DNA from: Paracoccaceae bacterium
GTDB lineage: Bacteria > Pseudomonadota > Alphaproteobacteria > Rhodobacterales > Rhodobacteraceae
Direction: 5' to 3'
Length of the DNA: 64,000 nucleotides
NCBI GenBank assembly: GCA_022823605.1
Contig: JAJEHS010000007.1
Span: 115,697-179,696, forward strand
The notes beneath the pieces are model-generated. The model was given only the letters and a program-made list of their open reading frames with translations, had not been told where the DNA came from and made no database searches. Both the position numbers and the translations under genes were made by a program. This document shows positions 25,566 through 35,652 of the stretch, piece after piece; within the stretch, counting starts at the first letter, position 1; the number at the start of each line of letters is the position of its first letter.

Positions 25566-28500
25566 CTAATTTGACTTAGGGGGTGGAGTATCCTCGGATT
25601 CAACATCGAATTCGCCAACGGAACCAGTCTCACCATCGATGATTTCCCCTGGTATCGGTTCAATTGCCTTGTTGTCCTGTGGCAGTGGGAGGAGCACCTG
25701 TTGAAATTGATCCCAGTCAATATTGATTTGAGGGAGGGCCCCTGCAGCAATTCTCAATTTCCTGTCCAGGGAAATGCGACTATTGGGACCCAGAACCAAC
25801 GCCGTTAGAGAATTGGAAGATGCATAGGCACCCTTGGCCAACCAAATCCTGATGGCAAGCATGGCTGGGGTAAAGGCAAGGGTTAGAAGAACCGAAGTAC
25901 CAAGTCCAAAGACGACAGCCGTGGCCAATGGCTTCCACCAGATTGAATTCGGCGAGTCAATCAAATAGCCTCCGTTGGCAAAATCGAAGGATATTCCCAA
26001 CATCATTGGAGTTAAACCTGCCATTGTAGTTATCGTCGTCAGGAAAACAGGTCTGATTCTGGCCTCTACTGTTCTGATGATTGCTTCAATCCGGGGCATG
26101 AAACTTGAGTATTCATTGTAGGTATCTATCAAAACAATATTGTGATTGACGACAATACCAGCCAGGGAAACAATTCCAGTACCGGTCATGATAATTGAGA
26201 ATGGCTGGTTCATTACCTGCATTCCGATTAGAACGCCGGTAATTGATAAAACGACAGCAAAGAGTACAAGTATTGAATTATAGAAGCTGTTGAACTGTGC
26301 AAGCAATACACCGAACATCAACCCCAAGGCGCCAATGAAGGCGAACAACAGGAATGTTTGGCTTTCGTCCTGTTCTGCCTGATCACCTGTCCATTCCCAA
26401 CTGAAGCTTGGATCTGATCCAAATGTTTCCTCCAGCCATTTATCCAAATATGCGACCCGTTCGGTCGGTGTAATTGCCTCACCAAATTCATTGACCAGAT
26501 CAGGTGTGAGGCCGGCACTGATTGTAATAAACCTGTCACCATCATGACGTTGAACCTGATCCAATTGCTGTACCGGTTCAAAAGTAAGGAAATTCGATAC
26601 GGGTATCAAACCGTTAACTGTTCTGACCCTAAGTGTTTCAAGTGTAGTAAGAGTTCTGAATTCCTCGGGAAAACGGACCCTGATATCAATTTCATCATCC
26701 AGGTTGTCCATTCGAATGGTATCCAGAACAACCCCGCTTGTTGCCATCCTGATCATGGAACCGACCGAAGTCACATCCGCCCCGAATCTGGCTGCCTTGT
26801 CCAGGTCAATATCGATCTGCCAGTCAATACCCGGCAAGGGTCTGGTATCCTCAACAAAAATCAGGGCCTGGGTTTCTTCGAACTTGGATTTGACGATTTC
26901 GGTTTTTTCAAGCAGGTCTTCCCAACTTGCGCTCTTTATCCTGAGATTGAGCGGTTTTCCCTGCGAAGGCCCTTGGGCCACTAGGTTGGTATTTGTTCTG
27001 ATACCGGGAATTTGAAGCATTATTTCTTCCAGCTTCTCTATGATCAATCGGCTGTCCTGAACAGATTCACCCATTGATTGCCGTTCTTCCCATGGGTTGA
27101 ATTCTATTTGAATTTCCCCGACTGAATCGACTGGATCTTGGTCAGTGTCCCTAAGACCGGCATCACCGGAGAATGAAAATATCGAGCCGATACCCTCAGT
27201 GTCCATGATCTCATTTTCCACCGAGGTTACGAGAAAATCCTTTTCATTCAAGCTCAGGTTGCCTCGGGCAAGAACATTGATGCCTATCATGTCCGGCTCG
27301 GCATCGACAAAGAAATTGACACCATAATTGTTCTTGGAGTAACTCATGAAGGTAGCGACAACAAAAGCCAGGATACCGGCTATCACCACTATCGGCATAA
27401 TCGGGTTTCCGACGATCAGCTTGATTATTACCCCCACAATGGTTCGTGATGATCTTGCAGAACTGTAAACGGGGACTTTTTTCCGAAATACGGATCCCAT
27501 CAAAATGGACATCAACATGACGCTTAGACAAAACCCCAAACCATTGAGGAAAAGAGTGATCAAGGAAGCGTCTGACTTGTCCATGAAGGAGAGTGCGGTA
27601 GTTACCAGCGATGTACCGGAAAAAACAACAAGGACAATTGCTATGCAGGTAAGAAATATTCGCAAATAGAAATTCAGATTTCTCAACAAATCGGTTAGTT
27701 GGCTCAATTTGACCGATATTCTGCCGGCCAATCCACCGACGACCGGCAGGAAGATAAGAGCTACAACCATGGAGGCAGAAAGTACGAAAATCAGGGTTAT
27801 CGGCAAGGTTCCCATGAACTGACCGGCCATGCCAGGCCAGAACAGCATTGGCAGAAATGCACATAAGGTGGTTGCCGTTGACGAAATGATGGGCCAGAAC
27901 ATTCTTTTGGCGGCACTTGTATAGGCATTCATGGGCCCTACACCTTCTCGAATCTTCTTGTCACCCAATTCCACAACAACAATGGCACTGTCGACAAGCA
28001 TTCCTACCGACAGGATCAATCCGAACATGACTATGTTGGATATTGAAATACCCAAAACGGCCAGGAAAATGGAACAGAGGAGAAAAGATGAGGGAATGGC
28101 AAATCCCACCAGTAGGGCGGATCTAAAACCAAGCGATGCCAAGATGACGATCATGACCAGGGCCACGGCAGTGAGTACCGCTCCTTCGAGACGCGAAATC
28201 ATGCCCTGTGTGTAGAAACTTGAATCCTGGACAAAATCCGCGGTAACGGATTTTCTCAATTCTTCCGGAAGGGATTCCATGAAATTCCTGGTTTCTGCCT
28301 TTACCAGATCGGCAGTGTCAATTTCATTTGTACCACGGCGCTTGACGATTTGAAGACCAAGTGTCAATTCACTGTTATAACGGGCATACCCGGTCCTGTC
28401 TTCAAAGGTCAACCTTACCTCACCAATGTCTCCTACAGTAATGACCCGGTCACCATTGATTTTTATCGGGAGGTTTTCAACATCGGAGGGGGTTTGGAAT

Positions 28501-29195
28501 GAGGACGGTATCTTTACGGCAAAGGAACCCTTGTCGGTTTGAATGTCTCCTGCGGCAACAAGCTGGTTGTTTCGGGTTATTACCGCGTTGAGTTCATCAG
28601 CCGTTATACCAAAAGCCTCCAGTCTGAATGGATCTATGATGACCTCGATCATTTCCTTTCTGTTGCCGGACAAACCAACCTCAAGTATGGGAGGAAGCGC
28701 TTCTATTTTGTCCTTGAGGTCTTCGCCAATCTTCTGGAGTGACCTTTCTGGTATTTGACCCGCCAAAACAACCACCAGAATGGGGAACTCGGCGAAACTC
28801 AATTCGTTGATACTTGGTTCATTGGCGCCAGGGGGGAATTCGGCTTGGGCTTTATTGACCTTTTCCCTTATATCGGCAAGAGTTGAACTTCGATCCAATC
28901 CAAACTCCAATTCGAGAACAACTCCTGCATACCCTTCCGAAGCTGTGGAGTTGATGTTTTTCAATCCCTTGAGATCCGAAAGATTATCTTCGAGTGGCTT
29001 GACCAAAAGTTGCTCGCTGTCCTCTGCTGATATACCCTGAAAGGGTACAGAAACAAAAAAGGCTGGAATGGTAATGTCAGGTGAACCTTCCTTGGGGAGG
29101 TTTACATAGGCGGCAATTCCTGCAGTAATGGAAAAGATCACCATCGCAAAAATCATGCTGGGGTGTTTTGCGGACCAATCGACTACCCCCTTCAT
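25566..29195 (-). CDS. RND efflux transporter permease subunit (AcrB/MMPL-type)
   Basis: 1209 residues with the RND architecture: one N-terminal helix, a large periplasmic loop, a helix bundle around 'LSVGMLVDSAIVVVE' (the conserved proton-relay Asp segment), a second loop and a second bundle with 'GIVVNHNIVLID'. It is longer than AcrB (~1050), because of an extra hydrophobic insert after the first bundle (about residues 500-600) and a ~90-residue soluble C-terminal tail rich in Asp/Pro. It overlaps the adaptor gene by 4 bases (ATGA). No outer-membrane channel gene is nearby, so a distant TolC would be needed. Substrate unknown. Confidence 0.93.
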   Translation of the reverse strand: MKGVVDWSAKHPSMIFAMVIFSITAGIAAYVNLPKEGSPDITIPAFFVSVPFQGISAEDSEQLLVKPLEDNLSDLKGLKNINSTASEGYAGVVLELEFGLDRSSTLADIREKVNKAQAEFPPGANEPSINELSFAEFPILVVVLAGQIPERSLQKIGEDLKDKIEALPPILEVGLSGNRKEMIEVIIDPFRLEAFGITADELNAVITRNNQLVAAGDIQTDKGSFAVKIPSSFQTPSDVENLPIKINGDRVITVGDIGEVRLTFEDRTGYARYNSELTLGLQIVKRRGTNEIDTADLVKAETRNFMESLPEELRKSVTADFVQDSSFYTQGMISRLEGAVLTAVALVMIVILASLGFRSALLVGFAIPSSFLLCSIFLAVLGISISNIVMFGLILSVGMLVDSAIVVVELGDKKIREGVGPMNAYTSAAKRMFWPIISSTATTLCAFLPMLFWPGMAGQFMGTLPITLIFVLSASMVVALIFLPVVGGLAGRISVKLSQLTDLLRNLNFYLRIFLTCIAIVLVVFSGTSLVTTALSFMDKSDASLITLFLNGLGFCLSVMLMSILMGSVFRKKVPVYSSARSSRTIVGVIIKLIVGNPIMPIVVIAGILAFVVATFMSYSKNNYGVNFFVDAEPDMIGINVLARGNLSLNEKDFLVTSVENEIMDTEGIGSIFSFSGDAGLRDTDQDPVDSVGEIQIEFNPWEERQSMGESVQDSRLIIEKLEEIMLQIPGIRTNTNLVAQGPSQGKPLNLRIKSASWEDLLEKTEIVKSKFEETQALIFVEDTRPLPGIDWQIDIDLDKAARFGADVTSVGSMIRMATSGVVLDTIRMDNLDDEIDIRVRFPEEFRTLTTLETLRVRTVNGLIPVSNFLTFEPVQQLDQVQRHDGDRFITISAGLTPDLVNEFGEAITPTERVAYLDKWLEETFGSDPSFSWEWTGDQAEQDESQTFLLFAFIGALGLMFGVLLAQFNSFYNSILVLFAVVLSITGVLIGMQVMNQPFSIIMTGTGIVSLAGIVVNHNIVLIDTYNEYSSFMPRIEAIIRTVEARIRPVFLTTITTMAGLTPMMLGISFDFANGGYLIDSPNSIWWKPLATAVVFGLGTSVLLTLAFTPAMLAIRIWLAKGAYASSNSLTALVLGPNSRISLDRKLRIAAGALPQINIDWDQFQQVLLPLPQDNKAIEPIPGEIIDGETGSVGEFDVESEDTPPPKSN

Positions 29196-30313
29196 AAGGT
29201 GTTCTCCCTAAAGGTGACGGCTACTTTTGCTCCATCCACAACAAATTCCTGACCAACCACGATTATATCGACCCTTGGAGGTAATCCGACGACCCAGGCG
29301 CCGTACGGTGAATCGAGTAGCAAATCAACCTTCCGGAACCTGACTGTGTCATCGACAACTGTACGAACACCCAATTCACCGGTGTTATCAAGGGTTAAGG
29401 CAGATTGGGGAATTAAATGGGCCATGTTCTTATCGGCGAGAATTGAAATTTCTGCAGTCAACCCGTCTCTGATGCTCAAATCACTGTTGTCAACCGTAAT
29501 CTCAACCTTGAAAGTCCGGGTGCTCTCATCAGCAGATCGGGAAATAAAGGTAACCTCTCCGGTCACGTTCCGACCCGAAATCAATCTAGCCTGGGTAGGA
29601 TTGCCAATTTGCAACTTATCCACATCGCTCTCGGAAACAAAACCGACTATTCTGATTGGGTCTAGTTGGATAATCGTGGCACAGAGGGAACCAGTCTGGA
29701 GCAGGGATCCAACTTCCGCAGCATCAGTTTCCAAAAGACCATCAAATGGTGCTCTAATCGTTAATCTGGAAATTTCCTTTTCGGCCCGTTCAATCGCAGC
29801 AAGAGTAGCTTGCAAAGCTGCTTGCGCCGAAGTCTTGCTGGCTTCTGATCCCAAACCTCCATCGGCCAACCTGGTAGCTGTCACGGAATTGATTTCTGCC
29901 GATTTCAATTGGGCTTGGGCTTCTTCCAATACAGCCAATCTTGTTCCTGGGTCCAATTCGCACAGGATGTCGCCTCGGGATACATTCTCACCTTTTCTGA
30001 ATGGTTCAGAGATGACGAGACCTGAAGTTTCGGATTTAACATCAACATATCTGGCGGCACGGGTTGTACCGGTAAGGGTGATTGAGGTATCAACCATTTC
30101 CTGCTCAAAGGTCGTTGCCACTACATTCACGGGCCTGACTTCAACCATCACCAGCTGATCCTGTTCCTGATCTTCAGCTGGTTCTTCAAGTTGTAGGTTC
30201 TCCTCCTCAGTTGAGGAAAAACCAATCAGGCCCCTTAGGAGGTCTCTTTCGACTACAAATAAATAAAGTAGTCCGGTAACCAAAAGAGCAGTTAGAATTG
30301 AAAAAATACGCAT
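29192..30313 (-). CDS. RND efflux periplasmic adaptor (membrane fusion protein)
   Basis: About 373 residues from the ATG at 30313; a TTG frame opening lies at 30334. An N-terminal membrane helix (MRIFSILTALLVTGLLYLFV) anchors it. It has a barrel-sandwich/lipoyl part 'VISEPFRKGENVSRGDILCEL', a short alpha-hairpin, the second lipoyl half 'TIRAPFDGLLE' region and a beta-barrel block 'GFVSESDVDKLQIGNP'. It joins the RND permease to an outer-membrane channel. It is the first gene of the two-gene operon. Confidence 0.93.
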   Translation of the reverse strand: MRIFSILTALLVTGLLYLFVVERDLLRGLIGFSSTEEENLQLEEPAEDQEQDQLVMVEVRPVNVVATTFEQEMVDTSITLTGTTRAARYVDVKSETSGLVISEPFRKGENVSRGDILCELDPGTRLAVLEEAQAQLKSAEINSVTATRLADGGLGSEASKTSAQAALQATLAAIERAEKEISRLTIRAPFDGLLETDAAEVGSLLQTGSLCATIIQLDPIRIVGFVSESDVDKLQIGNPTQARLISGRNVTGEVTFISRSADESTRTFKVEITVDNSDLSIRDGLTAEISILADKNMAHLIPQSALTLDNTGELGVRTVVDDTVRFRKVDLLLDSPYGAWVVGLPPRVDIIVVGQEFVVDGAKVAVTFRENTL

Positions 30314-30585
30314 ATTACTTTTGCTTACGTACAATCCCTGAACAAGGACAGGCTGTAAAATATATATTTTTCACTAATTTTGACAATGATATAGGTAGGC
30401 CTTCGGATTTAAACTGAAGATAAATTGACATCTTGAGTTTGGGCCAAAAATTAGCAGGATATGTTTGTAGTATGGCAATTCCAAAGTTAAACAAATTGAT
30501 TATTCTATAACTTAAACTATATCTCATTTGTTGCTACTATATCAAATATCTGTGAACTTTAACGCTTTATAGAACGAGGGGAATC

Positions 30586-31266
30586 TTGAGTAATTCAGAA
30601 TCATTTATCGAGGAAGTATCCAGTGAAGTCAGGAGAGACAGGTTATTCTCCCTATTCAAGAAATGGGGATGGATAGGAGCTCTTGTCATCGTGGTTGTTG
30701 TGGGTTTTGCCACCTACAGGGAAATTCAAACCCATAATTTCGAAACAACTGCCCAAGATTTGGGAAGTGAGGTTGTAACTGCTCTTAATGAGGAAGATCC
30801 CTTGGATCAAATAGGTGCCTTGAGGCAAATCCAGGCTGACGGACCAGATGCCAAGGCCATCGTGGATTTCTACCTGGCTGAACTCTACCAGCAAAACGAC
30901 AACACCAGGGAAGCGCTGGATACCTTGGAAAGTCTTGCAGGTGATGATGAAGTATCAATTGTTTACAGGGATTTGGCCGAAATAAAGGCCATTTTGCTGT
31001 CCGAAGGCTCAGTTCCATATGACGATTTGATCTCAAGGCTGGATGCTCTGTCAATTTCCGGTTCGCCATTTCGTACCATTGCCACCGAATTGAAAGGGTA
31101 TTACCTAATAGGTTTGTCGGAGGAATCCTCTAATCAGGAGTTGAGACAGGAAGGCTTGTCGGTCCTTAGAGAGGTGTATGCTGATGCTGAAGCATCAGCC
31201 AATTTAAGGTTTAGAGTAAGTCAGTTCTTGACGGCACTCGGTGAGGAATCGAGTATTCAGAATTAG
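30586..31266 (+). CDS. Tetratricopeptide-like membrane protein (YfgM/DUF2133-like)
   Basis: 226 residues. The start is TTG at 30586 with GAGGGG 5 bases upstream. A cytosolic N-terminus is followed by one membrane helix (about residues 26-44, 'IGALVIVVVVGFATY') and a helical periplasmic TPR-like domain with several 'ALxxLESLA'-type helices. Genes of this type stand next to bamB and der in many alphaproteobacteria, as here. Its E. coli counterpart YfgM is a Sec-associated periplasmic chaperone partner. Confidence 0.85.
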   Translation: MSNSESFIEEVSSEVRRDRLFSLFKKWGWIGALVIVVVVGFATYREIQTHNFETTAQDLGSEVVTALNEEDPLDQIGALRQIQADGPDAKAIVDFYLAELYQQNDNTREALDTLESLAGDDEVSIVYRDLAEIKAILLSEGSVPYDDLISRLDALSISGSPFRTIATELKGYYLIGLSEESSNQELRQEGLSVLREVYADAEASANLRFRVSQFLTALGEESSIQN

Positions 31267-31306
31267 GTTTTCTGCTGAAAAAGGTTTGATTTAGGGGATT
31301 TTCAAC

Positions 31307-32662
31307 GTGTTTGACAAAAAGGTTGTAATTGGGATTTTGTCCCTTTGTGTTCTGGTTGGTTGCAGCCAAAAAGAGGAAATTCTCGCTGGTTACAGAATTG
31401 AGATCGAACGTCCCTTGACTGAATCTGCCGAGATAGTTTCGGAACTTGATGGAACGACAACCGGCAGTTTGCTTGTCAACAATCCGATACCTGGATCAAA
31501 ACCATTTGATGCACCCCCGACAGTAGACCTGACTGAATGGACACATGTCAACGCCAATCCCCAGCATAATCCGGGAAATCTGAGAATTGATGGTAGATTG
31601 GCCCCGATCTGGCAAAGAAATTTCGGAGTGGGAAACACCTTGAGAAATAGGCTTGGCTCATCCCCAATCATTGCCCAAAACAGGATATTCACCATGGATG
31701 CCGTGTCTAACGTCAGGGCATATGATACCAGTGGGAACCTTATCTGGGGAGCCTCCCTCGGATCGGATATTGATGAAGGAGAAGCTTCCAGTGGCGGGTT
31801 GGCCTATGGGGAAGGCTTGCTTTTTGCAACGACCGGATTTGGTAACCTCCATGTACTTGACCCGGACACGGGAGGCGTTTATTGGACACAGGAATTTGAT
31901 GCTCCTGCGGTATCATCTCCGACCGTACATAATGGATTGGTCTATTTGATTACACTGGACAGCAAGGCCTGGGCATTGGATATAAGAAATGGTCGATTGA
32001 ATTGGAGTCTCGAGAGCACAGGTGGCATTGCGATGGTTGCAGGTGACACCAGTCCGGCAATTTCAGGCAATGACATAATACTTCCCTTCCCATCCGGTGA
32101 AGTTGTAAATGCAAATGCCAAAAATGGCAGTGTCAATTGGCGTGAATATATCAGTGGCAGCCGGAGAACAAACCCAAGTTCAACCCTGATCGGGATTTCC
32201 AGTTCGCCCGTCGTTGCCAATAATCAGATTTATCTGGCCAATCAAAGTGGCAGTACCGCTGCCCTGAATCCATCCACCGGAACCATCAGATGGTTAGCAC
32301 CTGATGGTTCATACAACCCGCCTCTTCCGGCAGGAGAATCCGTATTCCTGGTTTCGGACAATTTCGAATTGGTCAGGCTTGATGCAGCAACTGGTTTGAG
32401 AATCTGGGCTACTGATCTTCCGTCCTTCAAGGCAGACAAACCCAGAAGGAGGAAAGAGGTTTTTGCTCATTTCGGCCCATTGCTTGTTGGAGGTGAATTA
32501 GTGGTTGCTTCCACTGATGGCTTGATTCGCTTTTTCAATCCTGAAACAGGAGAGGTCGCTAGGACGATTGCTATTCCGGGAGGTGCAACTTCAGCACCAA
32601 TTGTTGTTAACCGGACGATGTATCTGAAGACTTCCAACGGAATCCTTTACGCCCTGAATTAG
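31307..32662 (+). CDS. bamB: Outer membrane protein assembly factor BamB
   Basis: 451 residues. The start is GTG at 31307 with AGGGGA upstream. Lipoprotein signal with lipobox LVGC (Cys19). The rest is a beta-propeller of PQQ-like repeats, seen in recurring 'xxLxWxxxxxG' units such as 'GNLIWGASLGSD', 'GGVYWTQEFDAP', 'GRLNWSLES' and 'GTIRWLAPDG'. It is the periplasmic lipoprotein of the BAM complex that inserts beta-barrel proteins. It follows the TPR gene by 40 bases; der, its usual next neighbour, is displaced by 3.7 kb. Confidence 0.92.
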   Translation: MFDKKVVIGILSLCVLVGCSQKEEILAGYRIEIERPLTESAEIVSELDGTTTGSLLVNNPIPGSKPFDAPPTVDLTEWTHVNANPQHNPGNLRIDGRLAPIWQRNFGVGNTLRNRLGSSPIIAQNRIFTMDAVSNVRAYDTSGNLIWGASLGSDIDEGEASSGGLAYGEGLLFATTGFGNLHVLDPDTGGVYWTQEFDAPAVSSPTVHNGLVYLITLDSKAWALDIRNGRLNWSLESTGGIAMVAGDTSPAISGNDIILPFPSGEVVNANAKNGSVNWREYISGSRRTNPSSTLIGISSSPVVANNQIYLANQSGSTAALNPSTGTIRWLAPDGSYNPPLPAGESVFLVSDNFELVRLDAATGLRIWATDLPSFKADKPRRRKEVFAHFGPLLVGGELVVASTDGLIRFFNPETGEVARTIAIPGGATSAPIVVNRTMYLKTSNGILYALN

Positions 32663-32757
32663 CTATCTCGGGATATTGCCAAGTCCCACTATACGGAACA
32701 ACCTTTTTTCGGACAGGTTCGTAACTAAGGACAATGTGGTTGCTTTCCCAATCACAA

Positions 32758-32780
32758 CTGACTGTATTATCTACAGTCAG
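32758..32780. terminator. 9-bp perfect hairpin in the bamB / molybdenum hydroxylase convergent gap
   Basis: CTGACTGTA (32758-32766), loop TTATC, TACAGTCAG (32772-32780). It lies in the 232-base gap between convergent stops. No T run is seen. It may serve as a 3'-end structure for bamB. Confidence 0.4.
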
Positions 32781-32894
32781 CATGCTATTTATGGTGATTG
32801 GTGTCTTGGTACCCAACAGGAGTGTGTTTAAAATTCATTCCGGAGGCAATTTCACACTTTTTCCATCTAAAAAATCCGCCTGAGAATTTTTTCC

Positions 32895-35063
32895 CTATGC
32901 AAAGGTAATACCATTTGCTTCCATCGGCAATTGGGTCACTCTCCTACCCATCAAGGCAATGGCATTCGCAAGAGCAGGTCCTGATGGTGGAGTACTTGGT
33001 TCTCCAACTCCGGAAGGTCTTTCGGTGGAGGGGACAATATGTACTTCAATGGCACGAATATCATTAATCCGCATCGGTTGGTAATCGGGGAAGTTCCATT
33101 GATCAACTTCACCATCAGTAAAGGTTATTTCATTTCGCATTACATGACCAATTCCATAACCAATACCGCTTTCCATTTGTGCTTTGATAACATCTGGATT
33201 TACAGCTATACCACAATCAACGGCACAGGTAACCTTTTCGATGACCACACCATTATCAATATCGCCTGAAACTTCTACCACTTCCGCAACATAGGTACCA
33301 AATGACTTGTGGGCCGCGATACCACGATAGTGACCTTCAGGGGGTGGGGTACCCCATCCAGCCTTGCTTCCTGCAAGTTTCAGAACTCCAGCCAGACGAT
33401 TTTGATCAGGAGTACCTGATTCCATATGTGCAAGGCGATACTCCAAGGGATCCTGGCCAGCTTCCACAGCAGCCAAATCCATCATGGATTCCATAACATA
33501 AGCAGTGTGGCTATGGCCCACGGACCGCCACCAATTAACTGATATTGGTGATTTATCATCGGTGAGACCAACATAGAGCCCTGGGATGTCATATAGCGTA
33601 TCTGCTACACCTTCAACAGAGGTTATATCTACTCCATTCTGTACCAACGCCGCCTCCGAGGGGGTTCCCTTGAAAATCGGTTTTCCAGAAATGCGATGAT
33701 CCCAGCCGACTATTCGACCGTCATCATCCAGGCCGACCTGAACCTTATGGGCAACGGCGGGTCTGTAAAATCCTCCTTTAAGATCATCCTCCCGAGACCA
33801 AACCAATTTTACGGGAACTTTTCCTCCACTTAGAGCAAATGCGAAGGCAGCTTCGACATGATAATCAGCTGAAGGGGATGCACGACGACCAAAACTGCCA
33901 CCTGCATAAAGTGTCTTTACCTGTACATTTTCTGGTGGTATTCGCAATATTGCACCCAACGCCATCTGGGCACCTGTTGGCATTTGACAACCATCATAAA
34001 GAATCACACCTGTTTCGGTTGGGGCAATGGTACAGGTAAGAGGTTCCATGGGGGCATGAGCCAGAAAGGGTAGAAAAAATTCCTTGCTTATCACTTTAGT
34101 TGCCCTTGACAGGCTTTCAGCAGCATCCCCCTGGGTTCCCCTGGCATTGAATTCAGCATCCGTGTTGACTGCAGCAAGGAGGTCAGCCTTGATTTGGTCC
34201 GAACTCCGGTTGTCGGCATTTGAGAAATCCCATTCAACAAAAATGGCATCACGTGATTGCAACGCAGCCCATGTGTTTTTTGCATAGACTATTGCACCTG
34301 TTCCTGTTGGCAATTTTGCGGTTCTAATAAATCCCGGTATGTCCTGTGCCCCACTATCATCCAATGAAACCAGGGTTCCTCCAAATCGAGGACTCCTGAT
34401 AAATACAGCCACTATTTGTCCATCCAAATAAACATCCATGGCATATTGTGCTGTACCATTGACCTTTCCTTCATTGTCCCTGCGATTGGTATCGGGATTT
34501 CCAATAAGGGTAAATTCTGAGGGGTCCTTGAGGGGAGGTTCGGCCGGTACCTCAAGCATAGAAGCAGCTGCAACGAATTCCCCAACCGATGCCTCTTTCC
34601 CCCCTGAAGAAAGTTGGCCATTTGCAAGGGATATTGATTCGGGTGACACTCCCCATTCATCTGCCGCAGCCTTGATTAACATTTCTCTGGCAGCAGCTCC
34701 AGCGGTCCTGTATTGCATAAAGGAGTTGGCCATGGCAGTAGAACCACCAGTACCTTGTATTCCAAAAAACAGATTGGCGTATTTCTGTGTATTTGCAGGT
34801 GCGAATTCAATTTCGACTTGATCCAGATCCATATTCAGTTCTTCTGCAATCAGGGTAGACAATCCTGTGGTTGTTCCCTGTCCACATTCAAAATGCTTGA
34901 TGATCGCAGTTATGGTTCCATCAGAGGATATTCGGACAAAGGGAGTAAATTCTCCATCGGCATTACCGGATGCCAAGATATTGCTGCCATTGAAACCAAT
35001 GAGAAGTGTTGTAGTAGCCGAAGCGGTTTGTAGAAAAGTACGGCGTGTAAGTTGAACAGTCAT
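32895..35063 (-). CDS. Molybdopterin-binding xanthine dehydrogenase-family subunit (IorB-like)
   Basis: About 722 residues from the ATG at 35063, preceded by GGAGGA; the longer frame to 35174 has no supported start. The N-terminus has a twin-arginine signal (TRRTFLQ, Arg7-Arg8, then a hydrophobic core), so the enzyme is exported folded with its cofactor. The molybdenum-hydroxylase blocks are 'KHFECGQGTTTGLSTLIAEEL', 'LYAGGSFGRRASPS' and 'GVGEPSTPPSGPALANAI', which holds the catalytic Glu. It resembles isoquinoline 1-oxidoreductase beta subunits, also labelled aldehyde or N-heterocycle dehydrogenases. Substrate unknown. Confidence 0.9.
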   Translation of the reverse strand: MTVQLTRRTFLQTASATTTLLIGFNGSNILASGNADGEFTPFVRISSDGTITAIIKHFECGQGTTTGLSTLIAEELNMDLDQVEIEFAPANTQKYANLFFGIQGTGGSTAMANSFMQYRTAGAAAREMLIKAAADEWGVSPESISLANGQLSSGGKEASVGEFVAAASMLEVPAEPPLKDPSEFTLIGNPDTNRRDNEGKVNGTAQYAMDVYLDGQIVAVFIRSPRFGGTLVSLDDSGAQDIPGFIRTAKLPTGTGAIVYAKNTWAALQSRDAIFVEWDFSNADNRSSDQIKADLLAAVNTDAEFNARGTQGDAAESLSRATKVISKEFFLPFLAHAPMEPLTCTIAPTETGVILYDGCQMPTGAQMALGAILRIPPENVQVKTLYAGGSFGRRASPSADYHVEAAFAFALSGGKVPVKLVWSREDDLKGGFYRPAVAHKVQVGLDDDGRIVGWDHRISGKPIFKGTPSEAALVQNGVDITSVEGVADTLYDIPGLYVGLTDDKSPISVNWWRSVGHSHTAYVMESMMDLAAVEAGQDPLEYRLAHMESGTPDQNRLAGVLKLAGSKAGWGTPPPEGHYRGIAAHKSFGTYVAEVVEVSGDIDNGVVIEKVTCAVDCGIAVNPDVIKAQMESGIGYGIGHVMRNEITFTDGEVDQWNFPDYQPMRINDIRAIEVHIVPSTERPSGVGEPSTPPSGPALANAIALMGRRVTQLPMEANGITFA

Positions 35064-35067
35064 AAGA

Positions 35068-35529
35068 TTAATCCTCCAGGTTCTTGGATGCGCTCTGGAT
35101 TGCAGAACGAATACGTTGGTAAGTAGCACAGCGACAGGCATTGCCCCACATGTGGCTATCAATTTCCTCGTCACTGGGTTTTGGATTATCAGTCAAAAGA
35201 CTGATTGCCGACATGATCTGCCCAGATTGGCAATAGCCGCATTGGGCAACATTTTCATCCTTCCAGGCCTGTTGCACAGCATTGGCAACATTTGAGTCAA
35301 TTCCCTCTATCGTTGTGATATCCGTATCCACCACATCCTCAACATAAGTTTGGCAGGATCGGACTGGTTGGCCATCGACATGCACTGTACAAGCACCACA
35401 GAAGGCCACACCACAGCCATATTTGGTTCCTGTCAATTTCAATTCATCGCGTATAACCCAGAGCAGAGGCGTCCATTCGGGAACATCAACCTCATATTTC
35501 CGGCTGTTGATTGTCAAGGTAGTTGGCAT
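35068..35529 (-). CDS. (2Fe-2S)-binding subunit (IorA-like)
   Basis: About 153 residues from the ATG at 35529, preceded by GAGGAT. The N-terminal plant-type ferredoxin cluster has Cys39, Cys44, Cys47 and Cys59 (KYGCGVAFCGAC then SC). The second cluster is in the helical domain (CGYC then CRC). It passes electrons from the molybdenum site of the larger subunit, encoded 4 bases downstream. No cytochrome or FAD subunit is encoded beside it, so the electron acceptor is open. It lacks a Tat motif and is probably co-exported with its partner. Confidence 0.93.
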   Translation of the reverse strand: MPTTLTINSRKYEVDVPEWTPLLWVIRDELKLTGTKYGCGVAFCGACTVHVDGQPVRSCQTYVEDVVDTDITTIEGIDSNVANAVQQAWKDENVAQCGYCQSGQIMSAISLLTDNPKPSDEEIDSHMWGNACRCATYQRIRSAIQSASKNLED

Positions 35530-35618
35530 AATATCCTCGGTTTCAAAAAAAGTTACTAGTATCTTCCAATACCAGAATATACAATTAGACAATCAGTGTA
35601 TTAATGTCAAATTTAATT

Positions 35619-35630
35619 TTGATAAATCAA
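35619..35630. promoter_or_regulatory. Possible TetR operator half-sites
   Basis: TTGAT-AA-ATCAA, a short dyad in the 123-base A/T-rich gap between the divergent iorA-like and TetR genes, 23 bases before the TetR start. The position suits an autoregulatory operator. The arms are only 5 bases, so chance is quite possible. Confidence 0.25.
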
Positions 35631-35652
35631 CAATAAAATGTAATTTAATATT

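Noticed and set aside
29346..30158. 270-codon plus-strand frame opposite the RND adaptor
   Set aside because: The adaptor on the minus strand has a membrane anchor and lipoyl blocks; the opposite frame is compositionally odd and lacks a start signal.
32607..32816. 69-codon minus-strand frame at the bamB 3' end
   Set aside because: It overlaps bamB and the gap hairpin and resembles no known family.
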